From the NCBI GenBank assembly GCA_001599755.1, contig BCHX01000001.1, positions 1,364,001 through 1,428,000 on the forward strand: a DNA stretch of 64,000 nt, in the 5' to 3' direction. Below, piece by piece: positions 44,486 through 55,300 of the stretch. A program made the translations under genes and the position numbers. Numbering within the stretch: position 1 is the first letter of the stretch; every line of letters begins with the position of its first letter. The notes below the pieces were generated by a model. The model searched no databases and was not told the origin of the DNA. It saw nothing but the letters and a program-made list of their open reading frames with translations. Source of the DNA: Gliomastix tumulicola (lineage: Eukaryota > Ascomycota > Sordariomycetes > Hypocreales > Bionectriaceae).

Positions 44486-46345
44486 ATGGGGCCGTGGTGG
44501 GTTGACGAGCGCATTGACGCGACTGTCACCAGACAGTTCGTCGAGAAGCACCTCGTCCCGGCGGAGATCGCCCGTCTCGACACCCCCGTCGCGTTCGGCG
44601 CCGAGGACCTCACCGAGAGGACCTACTGGGACGCCATCCAGGCCAACGCGAAGCGCATATTCCTCATCCTCGTCGACGTCGGCGTCCCTGACCAGATCTT
44701 CCCCATCATCGACGACAGCTGGGACGACGCCGAGCTGCCCCTGACGCTTGAGCACGTCGACCGTCTGCAGCTGACTGCCGTCAGGGACGACCGCGTCGAC
44801 CGTAAGTTCTACCAGCGGCAGTTCCAGTACCTCGTCAAGACCATCGGCCAAGGCGAACACCGCGACTATGCTGATTCCGACCTGATCCCGCTCGATGTTG
44901 TCGACAAGGGCCCGCCCCTGACACCCAAGGGCCACCACGTCGACAAGGTGAAGCTTCCCAACGCCCCAGGAAAGACCTTTGCCCGTCGTAAGTACAACCT
45001 CGGCCATGGCGCGGGACCGAGTGCCCGGCAAGAGTTTCTGGAGTTGGTCAACGCCATTCGACATATCCAGAACGACCACATGGTCTCATACTGGGGCTCG
45101 TACACCCACCACTCATGCGGCTACATCCTCCTCACGCCCATCGGCGACTCCTCGCTCAAATCGTTCCTCTCCAACACGCCGTCCTCATTCAAGTCGATGC
45201 CCAAGAAGGACCGGAGGGAGCTGGTCATGAACTGGATCCTCTGCCTCGTCGACACCCTCAGCTTTCTCCACAGCACCTACCGCGCGCATTGCTACATCAA
45301 ACCCTCGGCGATTCTTCTCACGAACCAGAACCATATCTTCTTCGTCGACCCAACACGTCTCGGCCTTGACTCGTCGTCCGCGCAGGCGGATAAGCTGTCT
45401 TTCGATCGCGAATGGTACGACTATGCGGCGCCAGAGCAGTGGTTCCGGCCGACCGGGCCAGGGAGTCCGCCGACGAGAAAGGCGGTCCTCGCATCGTTAT
45501 CCGTGTCTGCCGACAGTCACGGGCCGACCGCAGGCGATGCTCCCGATATGGCCACATCACAAGTCACAGCAGCAGCTCAGCAGGCAGACGTCTTCTCGCT
45601 CGGCTGCATCATCCTCGAACTCCTATCCTACCTTTTAAAACGCTCTGGCAGCAAGTTCGCGGCCTTCCGCTCTGCAAAGCATAAGCAGGCAGGCAGGGGC
45701 GGTGCTGTGCTAGACACGTCTTTCCACAAGAACCTCGGCCAGGTCGAGTCGTGGATGTCGGGGCTTGCAAAGGACGCCGCGAAGAAGGCGTCTGATGCGG
45801 ACGGCGCGCACGTATTCCGGGGCTTCACACCCATCCTCCACGTGGTGGCCGAGATGCTAGCGGCAAGCCCTTTCGAGCGGCCACCCGCCTCGGAAGTACA
45901 GCAGCGGATCCATCGTGTCATCCACGAGAACTGCGGCATCGATGATCTCCGCTGCGAGCACCAGTACGCCTCCGAGCTCGAGACCGACATGAGCCGGATG
46001 AGCATCCAGGACTCGGTGCAGTACTCGCAGTACTCGCAGTACGCGCAGTACGCGCAGCCCATCCCCATCCAGGCGCAGTACCAGTACTTCGGCACGCAGA
46101 CGGGCTTCGAGTCCCCCGAGAGCCCGCCGCCCCTCCTGCACCGGAGGACGAACAGCAGCAGCGGCTTCTCGCAGCGCAGCCAGACGAGCAGCAACACGAC
46201 GGGGAGCAGCGAGCGGGACGGCTACACGCCGGCGAGGGGCATGCCGTCGCCCCAGCCCATTCGAGCTCCCAACGGGTGGACGCGGACTCCGGGATACATC
46301 AGCCCTCCCAACAGCCACCCTTCACTGTTCGCCGGAGCGCCTTGA
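44486..46345 (+). CDS. kinase-fold protein with degenerate catalytic motifs (probable pseudokinase)
   Basis: 619 aa from the ATG in context ACCATGG at 44486. The frame stays open for 17 more codons upstream but has only a GTG there, so the ATG is preferred. An N-terminal region (about 1-150) with FVEKHLVPAEIA and RQFQYLVKTIGQGEHRDYADSDLIPLDVVD is shared, as I recall, with fungal Ser/Thr-kinase-like proteins. The kinase-like fold follows: LELVNAIRHIQNDHMVSYWGSYTH, then the catalytic-loop equivalent HCYIKPSAILL (about 268-278), where an active kinase has H[RK]DxKPxN, then FFVDPTRLG (about 287) in place of DFG. The loop Asp is Tyr and the metal-binding Asn is Ala, so phosphotransfer is unlikely. 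APEQW and DVFSLGCIILEL match activation-segment end and helix F. The C-terminal tail has Gln-Tyr-Ser/Ala repeats (QYSQYSQYAQYAQ). Partner unknown. Confidence 0.82.
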   Translation: MGPWWVDERIDATVTRQFVEKHLVPAEIARLDTPVAFGAEDLTERTYWDAIQANAKRIFLILVDVGVPDQIFPIIDDSWDDAELPLTLEHVDRLQLTAVRDDRVDRKFYQRQFQYLVKTIGQGEHRDYADSDLIPLDVVDKGPPLTPKGHHVDKVKLPNAPGKTFARRKYNLGHGAGPSARQEFLELVNAIRHIQNDHMVSYWGSYTHHSCGYILLTPIGDSSLKSFLSNTPSSFKSMPKKDRRELVMNWILCLVDTLSFLHSTYRAHCYIKPSAILLTNQNHIFFVDPTRLGLDSSSAQADKLSFDREWYDYAAPEQWFRPTGPGSPPTRKAVLASLSVSADSHGPTAGDAPDMATSQVTAAAQQADVFSLGCIILELLSYLLKRSGSKFAAFRSAKHKQAGRGGAVLDTSFHKNLGQVESWMSGLAKDAAKKASDADGAHVFRGFTPILHVVAEMLAASPFERPPASEVQQRIHRVIHENCGIDDLRCEHQYASELETDMSRMSIQDSVQYSQYSQYAQYAQPIPIQAQYQYFGTQTGFESPESPPPLLHRRTNSSSGFSQRSQTSSNTTGSSERDGYTPARGMPSPQPIRAPNGWTRTPGYISPPNSHPSLFAGAP

Positions 46346-48451
46346 TCGGGTGTCCTGTCACATATTAGCATCTCGAATCATCCATGAACGGGTGGTGATG
46401 ATAAGTTTGGATCATGAAAGAATCCACTTGTAAGCCAGGCAAGGAGGCATTCCCTCTCATCCAAGAACCAGGCGATATATTTGTGCTAGGACCGGTTGTT
46501 TTCTTCTCTTCGTTGGATTTCCCTTTGCTTCTCATTTGCTTATTTTTTTTTTTCGGTATTATTCTTCCTCTTTTCTCCTTCGTTGCTTTCGATCATATCT
46601 ATTAGCGGGCGAAGTTGGCATTTTGTGATCTTGATGGCTGGAAATGACCCGACAAACGAAACCTCGAAGGAGGAAATTCATGAGAATGGCGATGGGATAC
46701 TATGACATGTCTGTACGAAAGCTGTTGAAAGCAATATACCATTGTGTTCTTCCACGCGGCGGCTGGCCAATACGATGATGCATAAGAGAGATGTAATGAT
46801 GAATGCCAGTCAATTTGAGTAGAAATTGATGGCTTTGTGTAAGGTAGAGATGATGGTAGGAGAAAGGCGGTGGGAAATGGGCGAGTATTCCGGTGCATCC
46901 AGTCTCACCCTGGGTTATCATCCACAAACACAGCCAAAAAAAAATCAAGGAATCAAACGGCAAAAAAAAGAGAAACAAAGAGCGGGGGAGAAAGATAAGA
47001 GGGATGCCCGACACTTCTTATATAAAAAGAAAGACCAACAAAAACCAGGGAGGGGAAGGCGTGCTCTCGCAGGAAACCTGGGATAGGCTGGCGCGGGTGG
47101 CAGCGTTGATATTACCTTTACGTGATGGTAATTCCCAAAGGGGAGGGGGGAGGGGGCGGCCTGGCCTTTTTTTTTCTTGCCTGTCCTCTGCTCCCCAAAT
47201 GACACCACGGGACGCGCTGAGAGGGAGGATGCATGCTAAATTTAATGAGTCAATGATTTGCCCTGAGTGTCTAGCTGCGTACCCCGTGTAGACCCCGGTG
47301 ATGGGTTGGGCGGGGAGGATAGCCGATACAGGGACTTTGTGCGACTATGAGCTGTGGCTTGGAGTGGGTGGAGGATTCTTGCCTACCCTAGGGCCTTTGG
47401 GCAAGTATCAACGGGCGTCTTTCGGGATTTGACGGCCTCCCTACTCCCCTCGGTCACATTTCGATCAAGACGCAGACTCTGGTCGTTGGTCAGACGCCCA
47501 TATTGTTGGAGCGTCGATATACTCATGACATCCCAGTTGAATCCCCGATCACCCGTTGTCAGTTGGCCGCCTACCGGGCGGGATGGTCTTTGGAGAGTAG
47601 GTACCAAGGTGGACAATTCGATCAGAGGCTGGAATCATCGCAGTATGGCGACATTCACGACAGGTTGGGAGGCCGTCCGTTGGCCGACATCTCCGATAGT
47701 ACCACGAAGCCGTTTGGTGTTCCCCGAGGGCTTCAGCAGCCGAGAAGGGGCGCCGGCGCCGCGGTGACTGTCGGAGATGAGCTGCGCTCGTGCCCGCGAT
47801 GTTCCTCTCACAGAGGACTTCACTTTGGCGATGTGTTGCGCAATTGACCAATCGGGGCGCTGGGAGGAAAGGAAATTGAGAGGAAAGGAAAAGCAAGGAA
47901 AGAAATACCACTGTCACCTTTATGAGAGCGTGGCTGAAGGTGCAGATGGAGGCGACTGCATCAGTGAGCATCAAGTAAGTGGTAGCAGCGAGTGGCCGAC
48001 AAGAGTGAGAAGCTGCGAAAAAGGGGAGAGGAGCAACAGAAAAGAGGTAAGAAGCAAAGAGGATTCGAAATGCGAATCCGAACAAATCAGACCTTGGGAC
48101 ACGTCGGAAGGAAGTCGCTCCTGAAGTCTGTGAGGTGAGTTCCATTGTGGCATGGAGACTGGCAGTCTTCACCTGCAGGTTCGTCTGTGCACGTGTGAAA
48201 GCAGCTGGTTGGTTCGTGTAGGCGATTTCACAGGTGCGAAAACGCGGCGGTCACTGCCTGTTTATTTGGCCTTCAGACGGCTCTCACCTTCTCGTGCCAC
48301 CTGAACCAACCGATGCTCCTTCCACGCTGATTCACTCATGCAAACAACCTTCATAAAGGCGGCGAATTCTTGCATCTTTCTCTTCACCCCAGGTACCGAC
48401 CAGCACACAAACAATCACCAGAAACGCCGTCCTCGTCAACAGCAAAGCACC
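46346..48451. other. 2.1 kb gene-free region upstream of the GH72 gene
   Basis: No coding region supported. It has T- and A-runs near 46540-46550 and 46936-46975, and a G-run block at about 47141-47158 (GGGGAGGGGGGAGGGGGCGG) with quadruplex-forming pattern. Likely 3' flank of the kinase-fold gene and promoter of the wall enzyme. Confidence 0.35.
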
Positions 48452-49938
48452 ATGTGGCTTCTCTGCTACCTCGCGGCGTGCTGGCTCTGCGGCCTCGCCG
48501 CCGCCATCGACCCAATCGAAGCGGTCGGCAACAAATTCTTCCGCAAAGACGGCACCCAATTCTTCATCAAGGGTGAGAGGATCACCGCCTTCGCCCAGGA
48601 TCGCGCGCGCACTTGGCTAACGAATCCTCGCAGGCGTTTCCTACCAGCTCCGACCTGAGGATCCTCTGGTCGACACGGAGCAGTGCAAGAGAGACATCGT
48701 GCTGATGAAGGACCTGGGCGTCAATGCCATTCGGGTCTACCACGTCGACGCGAAGGCGGATCATGATGGTTGCATGGATGCGTTTGCGGAGGCGGGCATC
48801 TATCTGCTCATTGACCTCGACACGTTCGACACGTACATCACTCCGGTGGGTTAATGATTTACTCACGTATGACCGAAACGTGCTGAATTAGCTAACGTTA
48901 CTCAAGTCCAACCAGTGCTGGAGCACCAGGCAGTATGACAGGTTCGCCGAGGTCATGGATGTCTTTCACAAGTACAACAACGTCCTTGCCTTCTTCTTGG
49001 GTAACGAGAACATCGCCACAAACGACGCCTCGCACGGCGCGCCTTTCATCAAGGCGGCTGCCCGCGACATGAAGGCGTACCGTGATGGCAAGAACTACCG
49101 CAAGATCCCTCTCGGCTACTCCGCCGCCGACATCAAGGAGCTTCGCCCGATGCTTCAGGACTACCTGACTTGTGGCGGGAACGCTTCCGAGACGATTGAG
49201 TTCTTTGGAATCAACTCGTACTCGTGGTGTGATCCCAGCGACTACGAGCGATCTACCTACGACGAGCTTCAGAAGTATGCTCTCAACTTCCCCGTTCCCG
49301 TCTTCTTCACCGAGACCGGCTGCAACGTCCCCGGGCCCCGACTCTGGGAGGACCAGGGAGCCATCTTTGGCGAGAAGATGATCAACGACTGGAGCGGTGC
49401 CATCATCTACGAATGGATCCAAGAGCAGAACAACTATGGCATCATCAACTACGGCCCCCCCGTCGGCGACCCAACTAGGAATGACGAGACCGTCTTTGAC
49501 AACTGGACCAGGAAGGGAACTCCAACCCCCGTGAGCCCTGACTTTGACAACCTCAAGGTGAAATGGGCCTCGTTGACTCCAACCGGTGTCAATCGAGCAG
49601 ACTATGACCCAAGCCATGTCTCTACGCGCCCTTGTCCGACTGCCACTGAAGGCGGTTGGTGGGCAGTCAGTGGCGACGTCCGGCTGCCGGCGCTCGATGA
49701 GACGGTCACGGCGGCCCTTGCTGTGTCGACGGATGCACCTGACGCAAAGATGACAATCACCGAGCCTCCCACAGGAACCAAGGCTAGCAGCAGCGGCAGC
49801 AGCGGCAGCAGTGTGGAAACTGCGTCTGCCACCGGTACTGAGGTCATGGATGAAGATCATCAGGTTGAGAGTGCAGCCGGGCGTGAGATGCGGGCTGGCG
49901 CACTTTGCATGATACTTGGACTTGCCATGTGGCTCTAG
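48452..49938 (+). CDS. GPI-type beta-1,3-glucanosyltransferase (GH72, Gas/Gel family)
   Basis: Three exons, 48452-48572, 48634-48845 and 48907-49938, giving 454 aa. Both introns are 61 nt with GCTAAC branch sites; the second ends in the less common AAG. Residues 1-18 form a signal peptide (WLLCYLAACWLCGLAAA). The GH72 domain runs about 20-330: FFIKGVSYQLRPEDPLVD, LGVNAIRVYHVD, GNENIA with the acid/base Glu (about 144), FFGINSYSWC, and FFTETGCN with the nucleophile Glu (about 247). A Ser/Gly/Thr-rich stalk and a hydrophobic end (AGALCMILGLAMWL) fit GPI anchoring. No cysteine-rich CBM43 module is present, so this is the short subgroup. It would cut and re-ligate beta-1,3-glucan chains at the cell surface during wall growth. 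Confidence 0.94.
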
Positions 49939-50260
49939 TTTGATATTTGTTACCCTCTACCAGCAGATGTGTATCACTTCTTTTTCTAGAGACTGTGGAG
50001 GACAGGAGAAGATAAGTAATAGCTTGTTTATGTGTTTAATTAGACGTCTGGGAGACAGGTTAATGAGACTGCTTCTTTTGTACGCTTGAGACCCGAGATA
50101 TCACTGTCATGACAAGTCGTCTTGGAGCAAGAAACTTGTAAATCGTGACAGTCCTTAGAGAAGATGACGGGGCCTTTTATTAGAGCTATATTTAGGCCGG
50201 GATGACCACACAGGTAACAAACTAGACTATGGTATGGATTGAAGTGCTCGAATCAAGGAT
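49939..50260. other. intergenic, convergent 3' ends
   Basis: About 320 bp between the GH72 gene (+) and the Cys-cluster membrane protein gene (-). AT-rich; nothing recognised. Confidence 0.4.
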
Positions 50261-51357
50261 CTACTGGAAGTGATGCATAACCATAAAAGCTGCCAGTCCG
50301 GACACCCAAAGGACTGAAACCGCGCTGACCTCCAGGATCCCGCTCCCGCTCGTTGCTTCTGCTGTCTCCGTTGCCTCTGTCGTGGTCGATGCTGAGGTCG
50401 ATGTTGAGGTCAACACTTGGTTCGAAGGAACTACTGGAGCGTTGGTTGATGCCGTGAAGAACGGGGGTCGTGGAACTGGCTTGAAGATAGCCTCCGAGGT
50501 GCTGGCACTGGTGCTGAGACTGAGGCTGTCTGAGAAGACAGGATACTCGGTACTTGTCGTCGTGCTCTCGGGGGAAGCTAGTGAATCGCTAGAGGTGGTA
50601 ACGAGCGCGTCACCGGTGGTGAGCGAGAGGAAAACTTCCGATGTCAAGGCCTATGTTCCTGTTATCAGAATGCGACTAGCTCCGGTGGCTATCCAAATGC
50701 AAGGGGAAAGACGAAGCCCTGTCTTACCTGTGACATGGTATCGACACTAGATTTGTCGTCGCCCTCACTTGCCGTAATATCGTGCTCAGAGTGGTCGACG
50801 AGAGCGACGCCCCCAAGCTTCCTCCATTCAGCGACGACTTGGCCATCAACGCTGTCACCACGGCGATCATTGGCATTCCCATACAATTCGTTCGGGGACT
50901 CGGGCCGGCCCGAGAGGGAAATACCGACGGCGATCCCTACGATGGCGAGAAACATGAAGCAGAGGCTGACCATCATGCAGTAGCGGCAGGAAATGGTGAT
51001 GATGGTGTGATCGCTTTCGCCCCAGGGGCTGCGGGTGTGGGCAGGGCACTGGCCTGTCCGGTCGAGCTCATCCCTGTTCCTCCTGTTCTTCTTGTCCTCC
51101 TCCTCCTTCTCCTTCTCCTTCTTGTTCTTTCTGGTGTCCTTTTTGCATTTGCAGTCCTCATTGCATCTGCAGTCCTCCAAGCATCTGTCCTCCGGGCATC
51201 TGCACTCTGAGTCTGCTTCAACCTCTGGTTGCACGGGTTGCGCCGCTTGTGCCGGCTCAACTGGCTGCATCGGGTACTCCAGGGGTTCTTGGGGCTCGAT
51301 GGGCTGTCCGCCGTGGTCACCGAGGTTGGGGTTCTCCCAGTACCGGTAGTGAGGCAT
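50261..51357 (-). CDS. hypothetical Cys-cluster transmembrane protein
   Basis: Two exons, 51357-50728 and 50650-50261, over a 77-nt intron (GTAAGA donor, ACATAG acceptor), giving 339 aa. I do not recognise the family. The N-terminal part is acidic and Pro/Gln-rich, then a Cys cluster CRCPEDRCLEDCRCNEDCKC (about 52-72), a Lys/Glu/Arg-rich stretch, and a hydrophobic segment MMVSLCFMFLAIVGIAVGISL (about 125-147) that would span a membrane. After it lies an acidic stretch and, from exon 2, a Ser/Thr-rich low-complexity region ending in a second hydrophobic stretch (VSAVSVLWVSGLAAFMV) close to the C-terminus. Positive charges before the first helix suggest the Cys cluster is cytosolic and the Ser/Thr region luminal or external. 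The second exon could belong to a separate gene; the phase-0 splice with a stop (TAG) exactly at the acceptor supports joining. Confidence 0.55.
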
Positions 51358-52307
51358 GGCGGCGGTTGAGCTGGATGTTTTAGGAGAAGAGGAGGTTTAG
51401 GATTTCCCAGAGGATTGGGAGGGGAGGGATTGTTGTTGTGATGCATCTTGTCTCTTGGAGGTGGAAGTTGGCACCGAAGCTGGTGAGTGTTCATGGGAAG
51501 GAGCAGACATTGGTTCTTTCCTCAGATGGTGGTGTAAGTGGAAAGCACTGCTATCAAGTATTCAGGTACATCCCAGTAACCTTCTAAGGTAACGGCTGTG
51601 CTGGCTGGCTGGCTGGCTCATCCGTTTTTAACCACCACACTCCTCGATCGATCCGTATGTCCTCAACATGATGATTAGTGATAAGCAATCGATCATTGGC
51701 AACAATCTGATCGGTCCTCCGCCCTCCGCATGCAGTGTAACCCGGCTCGGCGGCGGGAGGGAAAAGTGGAACTTGAACAGTCTGTGCACCCTCCGTCTGC
51801 CGATGTTATCGAATGCCAAAGCCGGGGCGAATTTCTTATCTTAGCGACTGAGCTGAGGACAATGCTGGGGAATGGCGAGGAAAGAGCCTCAAGAACAATT
51901 GATTGACGGCCCCTTCACGCATCAGATTCTATTCGGGATGTGCATCAAGTCAGTTTTGTTTATTGTTTACCGGTTCCTAGCTATTTGAGTTTTGAATTTT
52001 GGTGCTGAGGAATTTTTTTTTTCTCAATGGGCCGTTTGTGCTGATTGTGTATCGTCGCTGGATCTGCAATTGGGGCACGAATGAAGGGCAATTGGAGGGG
52101 CCTTACTCAGCAAAATTTCTACTCCCCCGAGGGAACGGGCGGACGAGGCCATCATCGGTTCTTCCAATTGCTCTATTCAACCAACAGCCCAACCCGAACC
52201 CGAGACCACGTCGACGAGGCCTGCAGGCACATCATATGCCCAATCACACACATACGAGACAATTCCCAGATGCGACGCTTTGACAGGATCGAGACCACTT
52301 GGCAACC
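51358..52307. promoter_or_regulatory. divergent intergenic region upstream of the Tbf1-like gene
   Basis: 950 bp between the starts of the Cys-cluster membrane protein gene (-) and the Tbf1-like gene (+). A GGCT repeat at about 51603-51618 and a T-run at 52012-52021. No TTAGGG array seen that would suggest autoregulation. Confidence 0.4.
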
Positions 52308-55300
52308 ATGGCTGAGGAGGCGCCTGTTGATATAAGCGCCATTGCCTCCCCAACAGGTACGTCGCCCTCCGCTTGCTGCCGCTCTTCTTTCCCTCGATCT
52401 GGGTGGGATGGGCGGGAATGCTTCGCATGCACATGCGCGATTGGGACTCTGGTATTAACGCTGCGCCCGCAGACGTCAAGACAGAACCGGCCCCGATAGA
52501 CGGCCTGCAAGACCTGAGTATGCCGCTCGTGTCAGCCTTCAAGCGGCCACTCGACCTGTCCGAGGAGGCAGGAGGCGCCGCCGCCGCCGCCGACGACGAC
52601 GATCAGAACGACCCCAAGAGATTAAAGACCGAAGCCGCGCCGGCCGACGACGACGACCCCTTGTTCGAGTTCGACGTCGGCCTGCTGGTCCAGAATGCCC
52701 TCAGCAACTTCGACAGCGAGATCAGTGGCCACAGCGACCCGCCGCCGCCGCTGCCGGCCTCAGACGTCGTGCCGACTACGGAACCGGCGACGACTGGCGA
52801 TGTGTTGAGTCTGGAATCGGTTGCTCCGGCTCCCGAGCCCCGGCCGGCGTCGCTGTCGCTGTCGCTGTCGCTTGCCTCGGATCCGGAGCGATTCGTGCGC
52901 GAAGCCAATCTGAATGCGCTCGCGAGCATGGTGCGCCTGCCATCTCCCATTGGTCTGGAGAAGACGTGTACTAACGTGTGGTCCGGCATAATAGACAATA
53001 TCGACGCTCGTCATTGCAACGCATCAGCCCCTCGACGACTTCATCCCCAAGTTTCAAGACCCCCACTCCGACCTCTCCCAGACGGTGCGCAAACTCAAGC
53101 GAGCCCTCGAGGGAGCCAAGAACATCTACTCTCTCGATCCCGTCCTAAGACCAGACACGATAGACCTGCAAGACGCCGACGCCCGCACCATCCTCCAGCT
53201 GGCCAACATCGCGCAGCTGGGCGCATGGATTATGGATGGGAGCATTGAGTCAATACGCCAGGGCGACAAGTATATTCTGCCGATGCTCCAGGACCGCGAG
53301 GGTGGCCTGAGTAGGAGCGCGATCGAGATCTGGACGGGCATCAAGACCCATCTGGCCATGGACAGTCTGCTGAAGAAGCCGGATGAGCTTTCGTCGGAGC
53401 AGATCCTGCGGCCCATCTTCTCGGATAGCGTCCGGCAGAGGCTCGCCGAGCGGAGGACCGATCTGCAGTTCAAGGAGCAGAGGGCGAGCGAGATCACCGC
53501 GGCTCTCAAGGCACGGCAGGATGAGGTTCAGGAGACCATCCTGCCCGAGGGAGGACTCGGTAGGTTCATTACACAACAGTAACAGTGATGACTTGCTAAC
53601 GGAGCATACAATAGCAATCGCTCAGGCAAAGTACACCCTCGATGATATGCTGAAGCCGTTTGGCACATACGCTAGAGAGCAGCTCTCACTGGCGTCTCAT
53701 ATTGCCGATAAACTAGGCATTGTCATCCCTGCCTCTGAGATGTCCCAAGAGCCTGTTCCAGGCCCGATCCACGAACCAGTTTCTGAGATAGCACCGGCTC
53801 CTGCTCCTGCTCCAGAGGTGGTCGACCTTAACATGGACGGCTTAGAGGACTTTGGGTTGGATGACCTGTTCGAAAAGCAGACCTCAGGGTTGGTCGAGAG
53901 TGCTTTGGCCTCATTTTTGGCCCAGGAGAACGAAGCCAATGAGGCCGCATCGACCCCTACGGTCAATGGCGACAGTGACTTAGCGCACTTGCAGGCAGTC
54001 ATTGACGGCAGTGGCACAAAGACCGACGGTGCAGGGGCTTCTCAAATCAACGGTAGTCTTATGACTGATTACAAGGAGCTCGAGGCATTAGTTGCGGAGA
54101 GCACGTCGAACTACGTCAGGACAACACTTCAAGGGCTCTCACCGGCGCCATACCAGCCGGTGGTGCCTGTTAGCACAGGTGAGTTCATTGGGAGTTTCTG
54201 TCTATATAAGGATGGTTCCATGGCTAACCCCCGAGAAGCTGAGAGCATGGCTGCTCAGTCACAGCAGTACACCCCTCCACAGAACCAGCAAGCACATAAC
54301 CCCTATTACTCCTCCTTTCAACAGGCTGCGCCCGAGGTGCAGCAAGAGCAGCCAGCCTCAGAGAACCTCCCGCCTAACCAAACGGCGACGAGCTCTGATC
54401 TGTACGACAAGGCACGGCAAGCTGCTCTCTCCAAGACAACCTCGCACACAAGAAGAGAAGGATCTCATTCCACGAGACGTCCCTGGTCCCAGGAGGAGGA
54501 GAAGGCGCTCATGGCGGGCCTTGATATGGTCAAGGGCCCTCATTGGAGCCAGATTCTGACCCTGTTTGGGGTCAACGGCACGATCTCTGATATTCTCAAG
54601 GACCGCACCCAGGTTCAGCTGAAAGACAAGGCCAGAAACCTGAAGCTCTTTTTTCTCAAGACGAACTCGGAGATGCCCTTCTATCTTCAGGCCGTCACCG
54701 GAGAGCTCAAGACCCGCGCTCCGACGCAAGCAGCCCGGAAAGAGGCCGAGGAGCGTGCTCGTCTGAACTCGGAAGAGGACCAGGCCAAGCTTCAGGGCAT
54801 CATGGCTCTGGCAGGCGGCCTACAGCACCCTCCACAGAACCGTGGCTCAGGGAGTCCTGTGGCTGGGCACGCCAACGGAACCGGGGTCACGCAGGCTCAT
54901 CAGACCACGACAAACGCGGCTTCGACAACAACCCATCACACTCACGCTCATCCTCAGATGGCAGCACAGTCACAGACAGCAGGGCAGAACAGACCAGCCT
55001 TTCCAACTGTTGGCCAGAAATCCTTACAGCCTGCCACACAGCCTCAAGCTCGGACACTCAACCAGCTGCCTCCTCAACTTCCCCGACCGCAGACACACGC
55101 ACAGCCAAACTCGCAGTTGCATCACACAACATCGGGCCAGGCAACGACTCAAGGCGCAGCGCAGCGCACAACTCAGCACCATGGCTTGCAGCATGCCCCC
55201 ATGCCCACTGCAACGCAGCAATCACAGCATCCTGTCCTACACAAGATACAGCACCAGGTGCAACAACGCATGGCGGCCCAAGCAGCCGGGCTTACAGCCC

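Noticed and set aside
47354..47767. 137-codon plus-strand frame in the region upstream of the GH72 gene
   Set aside because: No domain, no splice context and unremarkable composition.
53383..53614. Upstream extension of the long Tbf1-like frame
   Set aside because: This part is out of frame with exon 3 and spans the intron 53560-53614; it is not coding in that frame.
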